Shown: piece by piece, positions 43,223 through 54,737 of the stretch
Layout of the letters: each line of letters opens with the position of its first letter
Position numbering within the stretch: position 1 is the first letter of the stretch
Assembly (NCBI RefSeq): GCF_004193775.1
Contig: NC_041019.1
Span: 40,382,966-40,446,965 of the forward strand
Length of the DNA: 64,000 nucleotides
Direction of reading: 5' to 3'
Source: Glycine soja
Taxonomy: Eukaryota; Streptophyta; Magnoliopsida; Fabales; Fabaceae
Made by a program: the position numbers and the translations under genes
The notes under the pieces: generated by a model
Databases searched by the model: none
What the model saw: only the letters and a program-made list of their open reading frames with translations
What the model was told of the DNA's origin: nothing

Positions 43223-43266
43223 CTTTGCTTCCCTCTTATCTCCGATAAAAGGTAAGTAAAGAGGGG
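43223..43266 (+). promoter_or_regulatory. Stem-loop and polypurine tract of element A
   Basis: CTTTGCTTCCCTCTTATC (43223-43240) pairs with GATAAAAGGTAAGTAAAG (43244-43261) at 15 or 16 of 18 positions. The right arm runs into the purine tract AAGTAAAGAGGGG (43254-43266) four bases before the 3' LTR. The same stem-loop sits at the PPT of B and C. Confidence 0.75.
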
Positions 43267-43270
43267 CAAC

Positions 43271-44604
43271 TGTAATACCCTAATTTCGTCCGGGGACTAT
43301 TATTTGATGGCATGCAACCTCTGATTGACCGCTTCGAGGTGCTTGGCACCCTTTGTTGCACAATATGTGAAGTTCCGAGACGTGTCGGAAATCAAAAGGA
43401 AGCATTGTTGCGCAATCCGTGAGATTCCGTAACATGCCGGAAATCAAAAGGAAATATTGATATGCAATCCGTGAGTTTTCGTAATTTTTTGAAGACTAAA
43501 AAAGGGAGTAATTACATAATCCGTAATGTTCCGTAACCTTACCAAAAGAAAACAAGTATCGTTACGAAATTCATAAAGTTTCGTAACGTTATGAAAAAAG
43601 AATCACCAAAAAAGCAAAGGGGGTGTATTTAGTAAAAAAAGGGTGCAAATAGCAACCAGGCCCACTTGGGCCTTCCAGATTCTTCCTCCAGAAGGTGGTT
43701 GCTTCTGGAGGAAGCAACCTGGCTCGCCTCGGCCGGCTGAGCTCGCTTGGGCGAGCTGGGTGGCAAGCTCCTCCCCTATTTTTCTATAAATAGAGGGAGG
43801 AGTGAAGAAGGAAGGGGTTCAGCCTTCTTGGCACTTCGTATTCACTTGAAATTACTGAGGGAAATTGTTTCCGTGAAGAAAATCCTAGCCGAGGCGCTTC
43901 CGCAACATTTCCGTAACGTTTCCGTGGGTGATTTCGCGAAGATTTTCAACCGTTCTTCGTCATTCATCGTCCGTTCTTCATTGTTCTTCGGTCTTCAACC
44001 GGTAAGTATCCGAAATCAAACTTTTCAATTCATTCTATGTACCCTGGTGGTCCCCATTTGTTTCGTGTACTTTTATTCTCGTTTCATTTACTTTCCGTAC
44101 CCCCTTTTGACGTGCTTCAGTCATTTACTTAAGTCATTTTCTCGCCTAATCAAAAAATAAAATAAATTTCCACGGATCATTTGATTTGTAATATCCGTTA
44201 ATTTCTGTTAAAATGAAATCCGACCATTCGGTCATGCCGTAACCACGTTGGAAATAAAAAAGAGGTAAAATAATAATATAATAATAAAAAATATCTTTTA
44301 GTAAAATAAAGCAAAAAAAATCAATCGGACGTTTCTCTTTGGGATTTTCTCTTTCTTAATTGAATTGACTAATAACTAAAGTGAAACTAAGGCTAAAATC
44401 AACTCGCAAAGTCAAGCTCGTCCCCAAAAAATCACTAAAAAGGATTTGAAAGTTCAATATCTCAGGATTTGAAAACCGGTTTCCTTCGATTTTTCCGACG
44501 TTTTCCACAAATAAACGTTGGTGGCGACTCCGCGCATTTTCCTCCTTTGGAAGACGCACCCGTGAGTCTCGCCTCTCTCGCCCGCAAAAGGGTAGGTTGC
44601 GATA
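43271..44604 (+). mobile_element. 3' LTR of element A
   Basis: 1,334 bp, TGTAATACCCTAATTTCG to GGTAGGTTGCGATA; both ends carry one mutation relative to the 5' LTR. It lacks about 310 bp present at 5808-6118 of the 5' LTR, including the CTACGTA module. TATA box at 43785-43792. It carries an extra GCTCGCTTGGGCGAGC hairpin around 43741-43756. Confidence 0.95.
43785..43792 (+). promoter_or_regulatory. TATA box of A 3' LTR
   Basis: TATAAATA in the same context as 5123-5130. Confidence 0.6.
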
Positions 44605-44609
44605 GTGGG
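44605..44609 (+). repeat. Right TSD of element A (GTGGG)
   Basis: Matches 4624-4628. Confidence 0.95.
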
Positions 44610-45737
44610 CTTAGCGCGTATCTATCGCAAAGCATGGCTTCAACGCGCTTAGCATGAAGAAGGAATCTGGAAGAGCACCTGAATCAAAGCAGCACGCTAA
44701 GTGAGTCGTCTGTCTCTTGCCAGGCTCAGTGCAACATTGGCGCCAAGCCCAAATCCACTTACTCGCGCTAAGCACAACAGTGGCGCTTAGCGCGACGGTC
44801 GATTTCAGAGCCTATTTAAAGCCTGAATTGTCAGAATTAGGGTAAGAAGGACAACAAGAAGAACGAAATTTATTACACTATTACACAGACAACATTGGCA
44901 CACACTCAGAGGAGGAAGCAGTAGCAAGGAGCCATTTGAGAGTGATTTGAGAGTGTTTGAGTAATTGTGAGTGCCAAGAAGAGGAGGAGGGATCCCCCTT
45001 CCCGTGTAAGAAAAAAATTGCTCCTCATTTTCTGTCTGATTTGTAATTTAGGTGTCCTTGTAATGGATTGCTAAAACCCTAGTTGGGGATTTCTAATGAA
45101 CAGTTGATGTAAATACTTTTCATATCTAATTAAGTGTGTTTTATGTGTTCATGGCTTCTATCAATGCTTTATTGTTGCATGCCTTTGGTCTAACCACCCA
45201 CTATTGTGTATTGTTAGGGAACTTTAGCACTGGGAAGTGTATTGTTTCCTTAGAACTTGATAGAGCAGGGCTAGATAACTGCGTTACTAGGGATAGAGTG
45301 CAGGGTTTTAGTTTTTCTTATGTTGTGAGTATAATGCTGCTTGAATTAAACCTAGTTCAATAAGAGGGATCTGAGAATGAAGTTTAGTTTGAATTAGTCT
45401 AAACTTATAAGGGATCAAGGTTTAGTACTTTAGTCTTCAGCATAGAACACAATAATACTCTTAGTTAGAGAAATATCTTTGTATGCATAAACTCATTTGT
45501 TAGAAAGACCCAACGCTTTTAAACCATTGTTGTCTCTTTTAATTGCTTACATTTACTGCTTTTTAGCTTAGGATAAATTGCATTTCTATTTCTATTTATG
45601 AGTATCAATGTATGTTCACACAATGTCTGATTCTTGAACAAAACTTTTTCTAATCCACAAGTTCCCTGTGTTCGATACTCGAATCACTCCATTTTAATTT
45701 AAAATACTTGACGATCCGGTGCGCTTGTTGGACCCCA
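44610..45737. mobile_element. Right part of solo LTR E
   Basis: Continues 4394-4628. It has CGCTTAGCGCG words (44610-44800), TATTTAAAGCC near 44813 as a weak TATA box, and a long AT-rich part ending TTGACGATCCGGTGCGCTTG..ACCCCA. Total E length is about 1,363 bp. No internal region is present, so it is read as a solo LTR. The small ORF at 45136-45363 is chance. Confidence 0.55.
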
Positions 45738-46149
45738 CTTCCGTGTTTCGAAAAGAAAAGAAAAGAAGAAGAAGTGAACCGTGAGTAGGGCGAACACTTC
45801 CCCCTTAGGCTGGTTCAAAATTTAATTGGATTGGGCTTCTCCCAATTCAATTAAATTTCTCTACCAACACACACACATCAAATAGTGCACTTAATGCATG
45901 AGAAATTACAAAACTACCCCTAATACAAAAACTAGTCTAGGTGCCCTAAATACAAGGCCCAAAGAATAATGAAACCCTAATATAATATGTACAAAGATAA
46001 ATGGACTCATACTTAGCCCATAGGCCCAAAAATCTACCCTAAGGCTCATGAGAACCCCAGGGTCTTCTCCTGCATCCCTGGCCCAATCTTCTTGAAGTCT
46101 CCTAGCCATGGCTCTGGTGATAGGTCCCCTCCTTGGGAGGATTGCATCA
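45738..46149 (-). mobile_element. Right part of 3' LTR of element D
   Basis: Ends ..GGATTGCATCA on the plus strand, i.e. starts TGATGCAATCC on the minus strand, like the solo LTR at 7239-8120. A purine tract (AAGAAGGAGGGGA, minus strand) adjoins it at 46150-46165 as PPT. The pol reading frame runs through the PPT into this LTR. Confidence 0.75.
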
Positions 46150-47985
46150 TCCCCTCCTTCTTGAAGAGGATTTGTCCTCAAATCTGCAAACCCTTCATCA
46201 TGTGAATCAGCTACACTTGGAAAAGGAACCAAATCAGTAATGTTAAAGGTATTGCTAACTCCATGCTCCTCTGGGAGGTCTAGCTTATAAGCATTATTTT
46301 TTATCCTCTCCAAGACCTAAAAATGGCCATCACCTATGGGGCTAAGCTTGAACTTTCTCTAAGTAGAAAATCTATCCTTCCTAAGATGGAGCCAAACCCA
46401 ATCCTCTTGATTAAGCACCAACTTCTTCCTTCCTCTATTGCATTTAGCGGCATACACCTTTATTTGGGTCTCTATTTGATTCCTAACCCTCTCATATAAT
46501 TTCTTCACAAACTCTAACCTAGATACCCCTTCTTTATGTATAAAAGAAGTGTCAAGTGAAAGGGAAATTAGGTCCAAAGGTGTGAGAGGATTGAACCTAT
46601 AGACAACCTCAAAAGGTGACTACCTGGTAGTTCTCTGAACCCCCCCTGTTATAGGAAAACTTCTTATTCTTCTTCACCGACTCATTGGGTGGTGAAGAAA
46701 GTGTAGAGAAATTAGGAATAAACCTTCTATAGAAACTTTCCAACCCATGGAAGCTCCTAATATCTCCTACACTTTTTGGGGGGGGCCACTCTTGGATGGC
46801 CTTGATTTTCTCAGGTCCACATGAACCCATTTTTGCTAACCACAAAACCTAAGAAGACTATACTATCGACACAAAAGGTGCATTTATCTATATTAGCAAA
46901 AAGAGTTTGTTTCCTAAGAATCCAAAGAACTTGCCTTTGATGTCCTAAGTGATCATCTAGGTCCCTACTATAGACTAAGATATCATCAAAATAAACAACT
47001 ACAAACCTACCTATGAACTCCCTTATGACATGATTCATTAGCCTGATGAAGGTGTTTGGTGCATTAGTGAGCCCAAAAGGCATCACTAGCCACTCATACA
47101 ACACAAACTTGGTCTTGAAAGTGGTTTTCCACTCATCACATTCTCTCATCCTTATTTGGTGATAACCACTTTTAAGATCAATTTTAGAAAATATGTTTGC
47201 ACCATGCAACTCATCAAGCATATCATCAAGCCTAGGAATGTGGTGCCTATACTTCATAGTTATGTCGTTGATGGTCCTACAATCTGTACATATTCTCCAC
47301 TTACCATCCTTCTTGGGCACCAACAACACAGGCACATCACAAGGACTTAGGCTTTTTTGGACCCAGCCCTTCTCCAATAATTCCTTAACTTGGGATTAAA
47401 TCTCCTTGGTCTATTGATGATTAGTCCTATAAGCTAGCCTATTAGGAAGGCTTACTCCTAGGACTAAGTCTATTTGGTGTTCTATTCCCTTAAGAGGAGG
47501 TAACCCAAGGGATATCTCTTTGGGAAATACATCACCAAATTCCTATAAGAGTTCTTGGACCTTAGGGGGAATGGTCTCAAGTGTGGGAATTATGGTAGTG
47601 CTAAGGGAAGTCTCCATTGAAAGGAAAAGGTAGAAAGATTGTTTGAGAAGAAGAACTCTCTTAATATCTCCTTTTGCTGCAAAATGATTCTCCTTCTTTA
47701 CAACTTTCTTAGAGGAACACCCTCATCCCTCTTTTTCCCTCTCCTTGACCTTTGGAGCTAAGGCCTTACTATCTTTTTTTTCCTTTTTTTTTTCTAACTT
47801 TTCCCATCCCTCTTGTCCTTCATTGTAATTTAATCCTTAGCTACCTGTGAACGTGTTTGAGGATGCAACATAAATTTAATACCATGATTGGTGAAGGTAA
47901 TCTCATTAGTTATGGCATTATAAATAATATTCCTATCAAATTTCCATGGCCTTCCTAAGAGAATATGCCTTGCCTCCATGGGAAC
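45906..47985 (-). pseudogene. pol: Chromovirus-like pol remnant of element D
   Basis: Minus strand. A protease tail (EARHILLGRPW, near 47950) leads to RT at 47377-46811 with [39 protein letters not shown] and YFDDILVYS. After about 46640 the frame jumps to the integrase C-terminal region (YAAKCNRGRKK, KLDLPEEHGVSNTFN): most of RNase H and integrase are missing, about 2 kb. The tail GPITRAMARRLQEDWARD (46130-46080) lies inside the LTR. The RT looks like CRM/Reina-type chromoviruses from memory; I see no chromodomain. Frames are broken at 46845, 46609 and 46359. Confidence 0.85.
47981..47985 (+). repeat. Left TSD of element C (GGAAC)
   Basis: GGAAC here and at 63911-63915. Joining the flanks restores D protease-region coding (..VIYDVVP | MEARHILLGRPW). 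Confidence 0.95.
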
Positions 47986-49627
47986 TGTCGCAACCTACCC
48001 TTCGGCGGGAGGGCGACGCGTGACTCGCGGGATGCGTGTTCCACGAAAGGAATACGCGCGGAGTCGCCACCAACGTTTATTTGAGGAAAACATCGGAAAA
48101 ATCGGAAAAGACGCGATCTACGAACTTTTAAGTGAAAGGCTCGGGAGTTGTATTTACGCACGGGGAAGGTATTAGCACCCCACACGTCCGTCACAAGGGA
48201 CGGCAGCCTTTAATCAAATGTGCAAACATGACTTTGATTTTTACGTTCCCTTTTATGTCCTTATATCCTTTATACCCTTTTTATATTTTTTCTATTTTTG
48301 TGGTCGACAAGGGTGTTTCCCTTTGCTCCTACGTATTCCTCAATTGTGATGAGGAAATCAGACCTACGTAGTTCTTTCAAATGCGTGAATCAAGTGATTC
48401 TTTTTACTTTGAAAGGTGATCATTTTAAGGCGTTGGACCTTAAAAATGATCCATTTTACTTGGTAAGAAACTGAAATGATAAACTTTCAAAATCCTATTT
48501 TTGTGGACAAGCTCGACTAGGCGAGTTGATTTTAGCCTTAGTTTCACTTTAGTTATTAGTCAATTCAATTAAGAATGAGAAATCCCAAAGAGAAAACGTC
48601 CGATTGATTTTTGCTTTATTTTACTAAAAGGTATTTTTTGATTATTATATTTATTATTTTACCTCTTTTTTGATTTCCAACGTGGTTACGGCACGACCGA
48701 ACGGTCGGAATTCATTTTAACCAAAATTAACGGATGATACAATTCAAACGATCAGTGGAAATTTATTTTATTTTTAGATTTAAGCGAGAAATGACTTAAA
48801 TAAATGGCTTAAGCACGTCAAAAGGGGGTACGGAAAGTAAATGAAATGTAAATGAAAGCACGTAAAAACAATGAGGACCACTAAGGGTGCATAGAATGAA
48901 TTGAAAAGTTCGATCTAGGGAACTTACCGGTTGAAGACCGAAGAACGACGAAGAACGAATGAAGAACGTCGAAGAACGGTCAAAAACCTTCGCGAAATCA
49001 CCCACGGAAACGTTACGGAAGCGCCTCGGCTTGGATTTTCTTCACGGAACCAATTTTTCTCACTAATTTTAAGTGATTCTGAATTACCAGGAGGGCTGAA
49101 CGAAATTTCTCTTCACTTCTCCCCCTATTTATAAGAAAATGGGGGAGAAGCTTGCCACCCAGCTCGCCCAGGCGAGCAAGGTTGCTTCCTCCAGAAGCAA
49201 CAGCCTTTTGGAGGAATCTTCTGGACGGCCAAGTGGGCCTGGTTGCTATTTGCACCCCCATTTTTACTAAATACACCCCCTGCCTTTTTTTGGTGATTCT
49301 TTTTTCGTAAAGTTACGGAAACTTACGAACTTCGTAACGATACTTGTTTTCTTTCCGTAATGTTACGGAACCTTGCGGATTACATAATCATCCCTTTTTT
49401 GACTTACGGAATGTTATGGAACCTCACTAATTGTGCAACGATGCTTCATTTTGATTTCCGGTGTGTCACGGAACCTTACGGATTGTGCATCAATATTTTC
49501 GTTTGATTTCCGGCACGTCACGGAATTTCACAAATTGCCTAATGATGGGTGCCAAGCACCTCAAAATGACCAAACACAAGTTGCATGCCACCAAGCACAG
49601 GTCCCCGGACGAAATTAGGGTATGACA
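47986..49627 (-). mobile_element. 3' LTR of element C
   Basis: Plus strand TGTCGCAACC to GGGTATGACA. TATA box at 49126-49133, CTACGTA module at 48300-48374, U3 TTACGGAA array at about 49300-49560. Distinguished from the B LTRs by GCGTGACTCGCGGG near 48016 and AAATGCGTGAATC near 48378. Confidence 0.96.
49126..49133 (-). promoter_or_regulatory. TATA box of C 3' LTR
   Basis: TATAAATA on the minus strand. Confidence 0.6.
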
Positions 49628-49761
49628 GTTGCCCCTCTTTACTTGTCTTTTATTGGAGATAAAAGGGAAGTAAAGATAAGACACTAATTTCGTTCCTCTC
49701 GGTTGACGAGAGTCGCGGGTGACCATAAAATCTCCGCATGCAAATGACTTGTTGTTCCAGG

Positions 49762-51440
49762 GGGAACAAAGAATGCAGAAGACGATGTCAGTCTTCACAT
49801 GCTATCAGGCTTTTCGTCTTACAGATAGCAAGAAGAATGTTTATACGGATAACCACTCGGGTATTTCCGCCCGTCAGCGTGACTCAAATGTCAGTATGAC
49901 AGATCTTGTGAGCGCGGAAGATGACGTAAATCTCCGCGTGTCAACGGGCTTGTCGGTCGCGATTGACGAAGGGCGCAGATGACGACGTTAGTCTCTGCGT
50001 GCTATCAGGCTTTCCGTCTTACAGACAGCAAAAAAGAATGTTTATACGGATAACCACTCGGGTATTTCCGCTAGTCAGCGTGACTCAAATGTCAGTATGA
50101 CAGATCTTGTGAGCGCGGAAGATGACGTAAATCTCCGCGTGTCAACGGGCTTGTTGGCCGCGATTGACGAAGGGCGCAGAAGACGATGTCAGTCTTCGCA
50201 TGCTATCAGGCTTTTCGTCTTACAGATAGCAAGAAGAATGTTTATACGGCTAACCACTCGGGTATTTCCGCCCGTCAGCGTGACTCAAATGTCAGTATGA
50301 CAGATCTTGTGAGCGCGAAAGATGACGTAAATCTCCGCGTGTCAACGGGCTTGTTGGCCGCGATTGACGAAGGGCGCAGAAGATGATGTCAATCTTCGCA
50401 TGCTATCAGGCTTTTCGTCTTACAGATAGCAAGAAGAATGTTTATACGGCTGACCACTCGGGTATCTCCGCCCGTCAGCGTGACTCAAATGTCAGTATGA
50501 CAGATCTTGTGAGCACGGAAGATGACGTAAATCTCCGCGTGTCAACGGGCTTGTCGGTCGCGATTGACGAAGGGCGCAGATGACGACGTTAGTCTCTGCG
50601 TGCTATCAGGCTTTTCGTCTTACAGACAGCAAAAAAGAATGTTTATACGGATAACCACTCTGGTATTTCCGCCCGTCAGCGTGACTCAAATGTCAGTATG
50701 ACAGATCTTGTGAGCGCGAAAGATGACGTAAATCTCCGCGTGTCAACGGGCTTGTGGGCCGCGATTGACGAAGGGCGCAGAAGACGACGTTAGTCTCTGC
50801 GTGCTATCAGGCTTTTCGTCTTACAGACAGCAAAAAAGAATGTTTATACGGATAACCACTCTGGTATTTCCGCCCGTCAGCGTGACTCAAATGTCAGTAT
50901 GACAGATCTTGTGAGCGCGGAAGATGACGTAAATCTCCGCGTGTCAACGGGCTTGTCGGCCGCGATTGACGAAGTTCACAGAAGATGACATTAGTCTCTG
51001 CGTGCTATCAGGCTTTTCGTCTTACAGACAGCAAAAAAGAATGTTTATACGGATAACCACTCAGGTATTTCCGCCCGTCAACGTGACTCAAATGTCAGTA
51101 TGACAGATCTTGTGAGCGCGAAAGATGATGTAAATCTCCGCGTGTCAACGGGCTTGTCGGCCGCGATTGACGAAGGGCACAGAAGACGACGTTAGTCTCT
51201 ACGTGCTATCGGGCTTTTCGTCTTACAGACAGCAAAAAAGAATGTTTATACGGATAACCACTCGGGTATCTCCGCCCGTCAGCGTGACTCAAATGTCAGT
51301 ATGACAGATCTTTTGAGCGCGGAAGATGACATAAATCTTCGCGTTTCAACGGGCTTGTTGGCCGCGATTGACGAAGGGCGCAGAAGACGACGCTAGTCTC
51401 TGCGTGCTATCAGGCTTTTCGTCTTACAGACAACAAAAAG
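49762..51440 (-). repeat. 200-bp tandem array in C 3' UTR
   Basis: Eight units; TTGACGAAG recurs at 49963, 50164, 50364, 50564, 50765, 50966, 51167 and 51368, i.e. every 200 or 201 bp. Units are highly similar. B has a single copy (about 21903-22110). The period is not a multiple of three, so the similar 60-90-codon frames seen on the plus strand are not a protein. Each unit is about three 65-bp hairpin subunits. Confidence 0.97.
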
Positions 51441-53229
51441 TTTTGAAAGTGTGGACAACCACTTGGGTATCTCCGCATGTCACGTGACTCCAGTGTCAGC
51501 ATGACAGAACTTGTGAAGGTGGCCGACAAAAGGAAGGCTCTTGCTCCTACGTATCCTCCAATGAGGAACTCAGACCTACGTAGTTCTTGATAACTTGTGA
51601 GACTTGAAAAAGTCTCCACCGGAAGATGCTGACATCTCCGGAAAGGGCGCAGATGACCACATTGGCCTCTGCTCGTCAATCACACTTGGGGTCACTGAAT
51701 GACGAGGTGCGGATAACCGTAAGGTGTCTCCGCGGGCTACCAGCTCTTGGGTCATGGTAACAAAAGGTTGTGTGGTCGACAAAAGCGAGGCTCTTGCTCC
51801 TACGTATCCTCCAATGAGGAACTCAGACCTACGTAGTTCTGGATAACTTGTGAGACTTGAAAAAGTCTCGGTGTTTTCTCCACAAAAATGCAAACATGCT
51901 TTAGCAAAGAGACAAATATTCCAACTGATTAGAGCAGCATATGCTTTTTTGAGTGAAAAACAATGCGTTTATCGGGGAAGGAGAGTATGCTCATGAAATT
52001 TTCTCACAACCATAAATGAGATTTTGGATGTTTAGCATTTCATTTCTAAATGACCATTTAGAGGAAACACTGGGTTCAACAAAAAACAGAAGAAAATCAC
52101 TCAGAGTGTATCAACCTCGCACAGGTAAGTGTTTCATCCTAATTCCGAACCATAGATATGTCACGACTTGACTTTGCGAATTATTTCCTATCAAATCAAA
52201 GATTACATGCGCGATCATGGATCAATAGGACTTCCCTTGGAAATGGGTTCTTTTGGTGGGTTTTTCGGCTTTTGATTGATTTTTTTTTTGGCTTTTCTGT
52301 TCTTGTTTGACGCGAAGCGAACAAGTCACCAACGCACAGGATTTTGGTTGGTAATCAAAGAGAGAAGACCACTTTAGGTCATGGTTTCCTTTCCTTCCTT
52401 TTGTTCATTTGGTGACAATTCTGTATTGTTCAGATATTGTCTGGTCAAAAGACCTTTCTGCACATTTCTTCTAGTTTCTTTGATAAGGAACTTTCTTTCC
52501 TTCTTCTTCTTCTTCTTTCTCTTTTTTTTTTTTACTTTCTCCCATTCTTTGATTGGGAATTTTCTTTCTTTTCTTTTTGCTTTCTCTTTGATTGGAAATT
52601 TTCCTTCTTTTCTTTTTTGCTATCTCTTTGATTAGAAATTTTCCTTCTTTTCTTTTTTTGCTTCCGAGGGTAAGGATTGACATTCTCACCCTGGGTCAAG
52701 GTTTATGGTGAGTCAGGATTTTGGCTCAAGGCTTGTAGAATGGCTAGACATGATACATGTCGAGGTTTGGTTTGACTCAAGGATAAAAGGGATCCCCCAC
52801 ATTATTTCCATGACACAAATGCAAAAATGATGATTTGGAAATTTTATGCAAAACTGGTCATGCATGCACCTATGTGGACACTCAAGTGTCAAATTTTTAT
52901 GGTCATGTGATGCTAGGGCTCAGGATTCATTTCCTCTATTTTAGTCAACCCAATGTTTCCAAAATATGTTCTTTTATCCATTTGTGCATTCATCCAAGTC
53001 CATTTCGGGCGTCCAGGAAAATTTTCACAGCATTTACCCTTCAAATGTGTACACATTTTTTTTAAAAAAAAACTAGTTATGATCAGTGAATTTTTTCAAA
53101 GAAAAGTTGGAAGTTATCTCTTTCAAAAGCATGTTGGTTTTTTAGCTAGATAACTTATTTTCTATTTTTTCTTTCTTCCTTTTTTATCATTTGTTTATTT
53201 CTTTTTCTTGTTTGTTTTTTTTTCTTTTT

Positions 53230-53640
53230 TTCATGAGGTATTTTGCTACCTAAACATGTGTATATTTTTATGAGGTATTTTTGCTATATACATGCATATC
53301 CAAGGTATCTTGCTACCTAAACATACATATATATGTTTTGTAAGGTATTTTTGCTATATACATGCATATCCAAGGTATTTTTCTACCTAAACATACATAT
53401 ATATATATTTTGTGAAGTATTTTTTGTTTACATACATGTGTATCTAAGGTATCTTTCTACCTAAACATACATATATATATTTTGTGAAGTATTTTTTGTT
53501 ACATACATGCATATTGAAGGTAACTTTCTACCTAAACATACATATATATATTTTGTGAAGTGTTTTTTTGTTTACATACATGCATATCTAAGGTATTTTC
53601 ACTACCTAAACATACATATATATATTTTGTGAGGTATGAC
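53230..53640 (-). repeat. AT-rich 70-74-bp array in C
   Basis: Five units marked by CTACCTAAACATACATATAT at 53313, 53383, 53457, 53528 and 53602. Each holds an AGGTA..TACCT-type inverted repeat. Related words fill the aORF introns of A and B; in C they lie downstream of the aORF remnant. Confidence 0.85.
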
Positions 53641-53855
53641 TACCTTCCGAGCTTGCACTTGTTTTATTTAAATTCCCAGGATCATGAGCAACTAGGTGTG
53701 TCCTACTATAAAAAGTGATCAAATAACAAGCATAGATTCAAAAGGTACTAGGTTGCCTCCTAGTAGCGCTTCTTTAACGTCTTGAGCTGGACGCCTTATG
53801 ACTTGTCGGTCACGGACCTAATACTTTGCTTACCTTTGGCTTTGGATTTGGTCGC
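53641..53855 (-). other. Segment downstream of the aORF remnant in C
   Basis: On the minus strand it contains GACGTTAAAGAAGCGCTACT AGGAGGCAACC (about 53790-53750). I recall this kind of motif as recurrent after the coding part of Athila/Tat-type elements; its role is unknown. It is not evident in A or B. Confidence 0.4.
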
Positions 53856-54720
53856 CTATTGGTCGGCCATGTGCCGTAGGCAACGCTCTAACCTTTTTGT
53901 GGATGAGCTGAGGTGAACTCTAGAGGTGGTGGCGGTGCGTCTGTTGCCCACTGCCGACCCTCCCAATGTTGTTGTGGTGTTTCGCCCTGTGCCTGCCTGG
54001 GGGCGCAGTACTTCTTGATGAAAGCTTGATTGGTAGGGGGCCTGATGACCTTGCTGGGGGCGACAGGCACTCCTTAGAACTCGCAGAGACCCGTATTTAG
54101 AGCTGGCAACTCCAATACCCTGTTGGCCTTCTTCGGGTCCATTGGGTGTCTTGCGGGCACGATCCCTGCAAACAATAGATGACATTAGAAATCAGTTGGG
54201 GGAGGTGCGTACTTACCTATGTCACGATGGCATGAACTTGCTGGGGGGACGGGCGCCCTGTAGGACTGACAGAGGCCCGTAACCAGAGCTAGAAACCCCA
54301 GGGCCCTGTTGGACTATTCCGGGTCCACGGGGTGTCTTATGGGCGCGACCCCTGCAAATAGTAAATAGCATTAGAAATCAGTTGAGCGGTGCGCATACTT
54401 ACCTATCTCGTGACGGCACAGACCAACCGATACTTTTGCAGGGGGAGATCGGCATTGCGGTCGCTGGGCAGAATGTTGCTGAGTAGCAACGTCATTTATA
54501 TCTGTGTAAGAGTGGTCATGTTGGTGCCCATGATCCACACTCGTCTCTTTGCAGCGGCACAGATGAAATCTTGCCCCGGTATGCATAGTAGTTGTGTGAT
54601 GGCCTCCCTCTCTGGTTGTGCTCGCACAGTTGGCCCTCCTCCAATATCAGGGGGTGGCCCAAGAACCGTTAAAAGGAAACTATTGGCCCCTAAATCGGGA
54701 GTGCAAGTCTTGGTTAAGCA
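53856..54720 (-). pseudogene. aORF remnant of element C
   Basis: Minus-strand homology to the A and B aORFs in pieces: NRAL.FPAL, PPTNQAFIKKYCAPRQAQG and MRTNMTTLTQ-like blocks. It is diverged, with frameshifts and stops. A segment of about 190 bp (54240-54420) repeats the neighbouring 54050-54235, so the LDPDKSNRALGF region is present twice. At the codon where A and B have TAG, it has CAG. Confidence 0.7.
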
Positions 54721-54737
54721 TTTAAGGGCAGATGACC

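Larger units (their letters stand above)
4629..44604 (+). mobile_element. Element A: Ogre-like Ty3/gypsy retrotransposon with nested insertions
   Basis: Bounded by related LTRs (4629-6230 and 43271-44604) with TSD GTGGG. Inside, in order: PBS, ORF1 cut by a solo LTR, gag-protease, intron, RT-RNase H-integrase, aORF, long 3' UTR cut by element B, polypurine tract. Without the 19.5-kb B element and the solo LTR it is about 19.6 kb. An ORF upstream of gag, an intron between protease and RT and a second RNase H are hallmarks of the Tat/Ogre lineage. All its coding regions are broken except perhaps integrase, and its LTRs have diverged by substitutions and a deletion of about 300 bp, so it is older than B and C. 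Confidence 0.95.
49628..53640 (-). other. 3' UTR of element C
   Basis: Noncoding. Stem-loop at the PPT (49637-49653 with 49659-49675), 200-bp array, two LTR-like modules (51521-51587, 51771-51840), pyrimidine-rich block (52480-52660; TTTGATTGGAAATTTTCC-type repeats), and an AT-rich 72-bp array. Apart from the amplified arrays it follows the B 3' UTR closely from 49628 to about 53150. Confidence 0.75.

Noticed and set aside
44605..45737. E as part of a complete retrotransposon with internal region
   Set aside because: D LTR sequence resumes directly on both sides, leaving room for a single LTR only.
49719..50583. Recurring 60-90-codon frames in the 200-bp array
   Set aside because: The period of 200-201 bp changes frame each unit; similarity comes from the DNA repeat.
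49762..51440. CRISPR-like array
   Set aside because: Whole 200-bp units are near-identical with no unique spacers, and the context is a plant retrotransposon.
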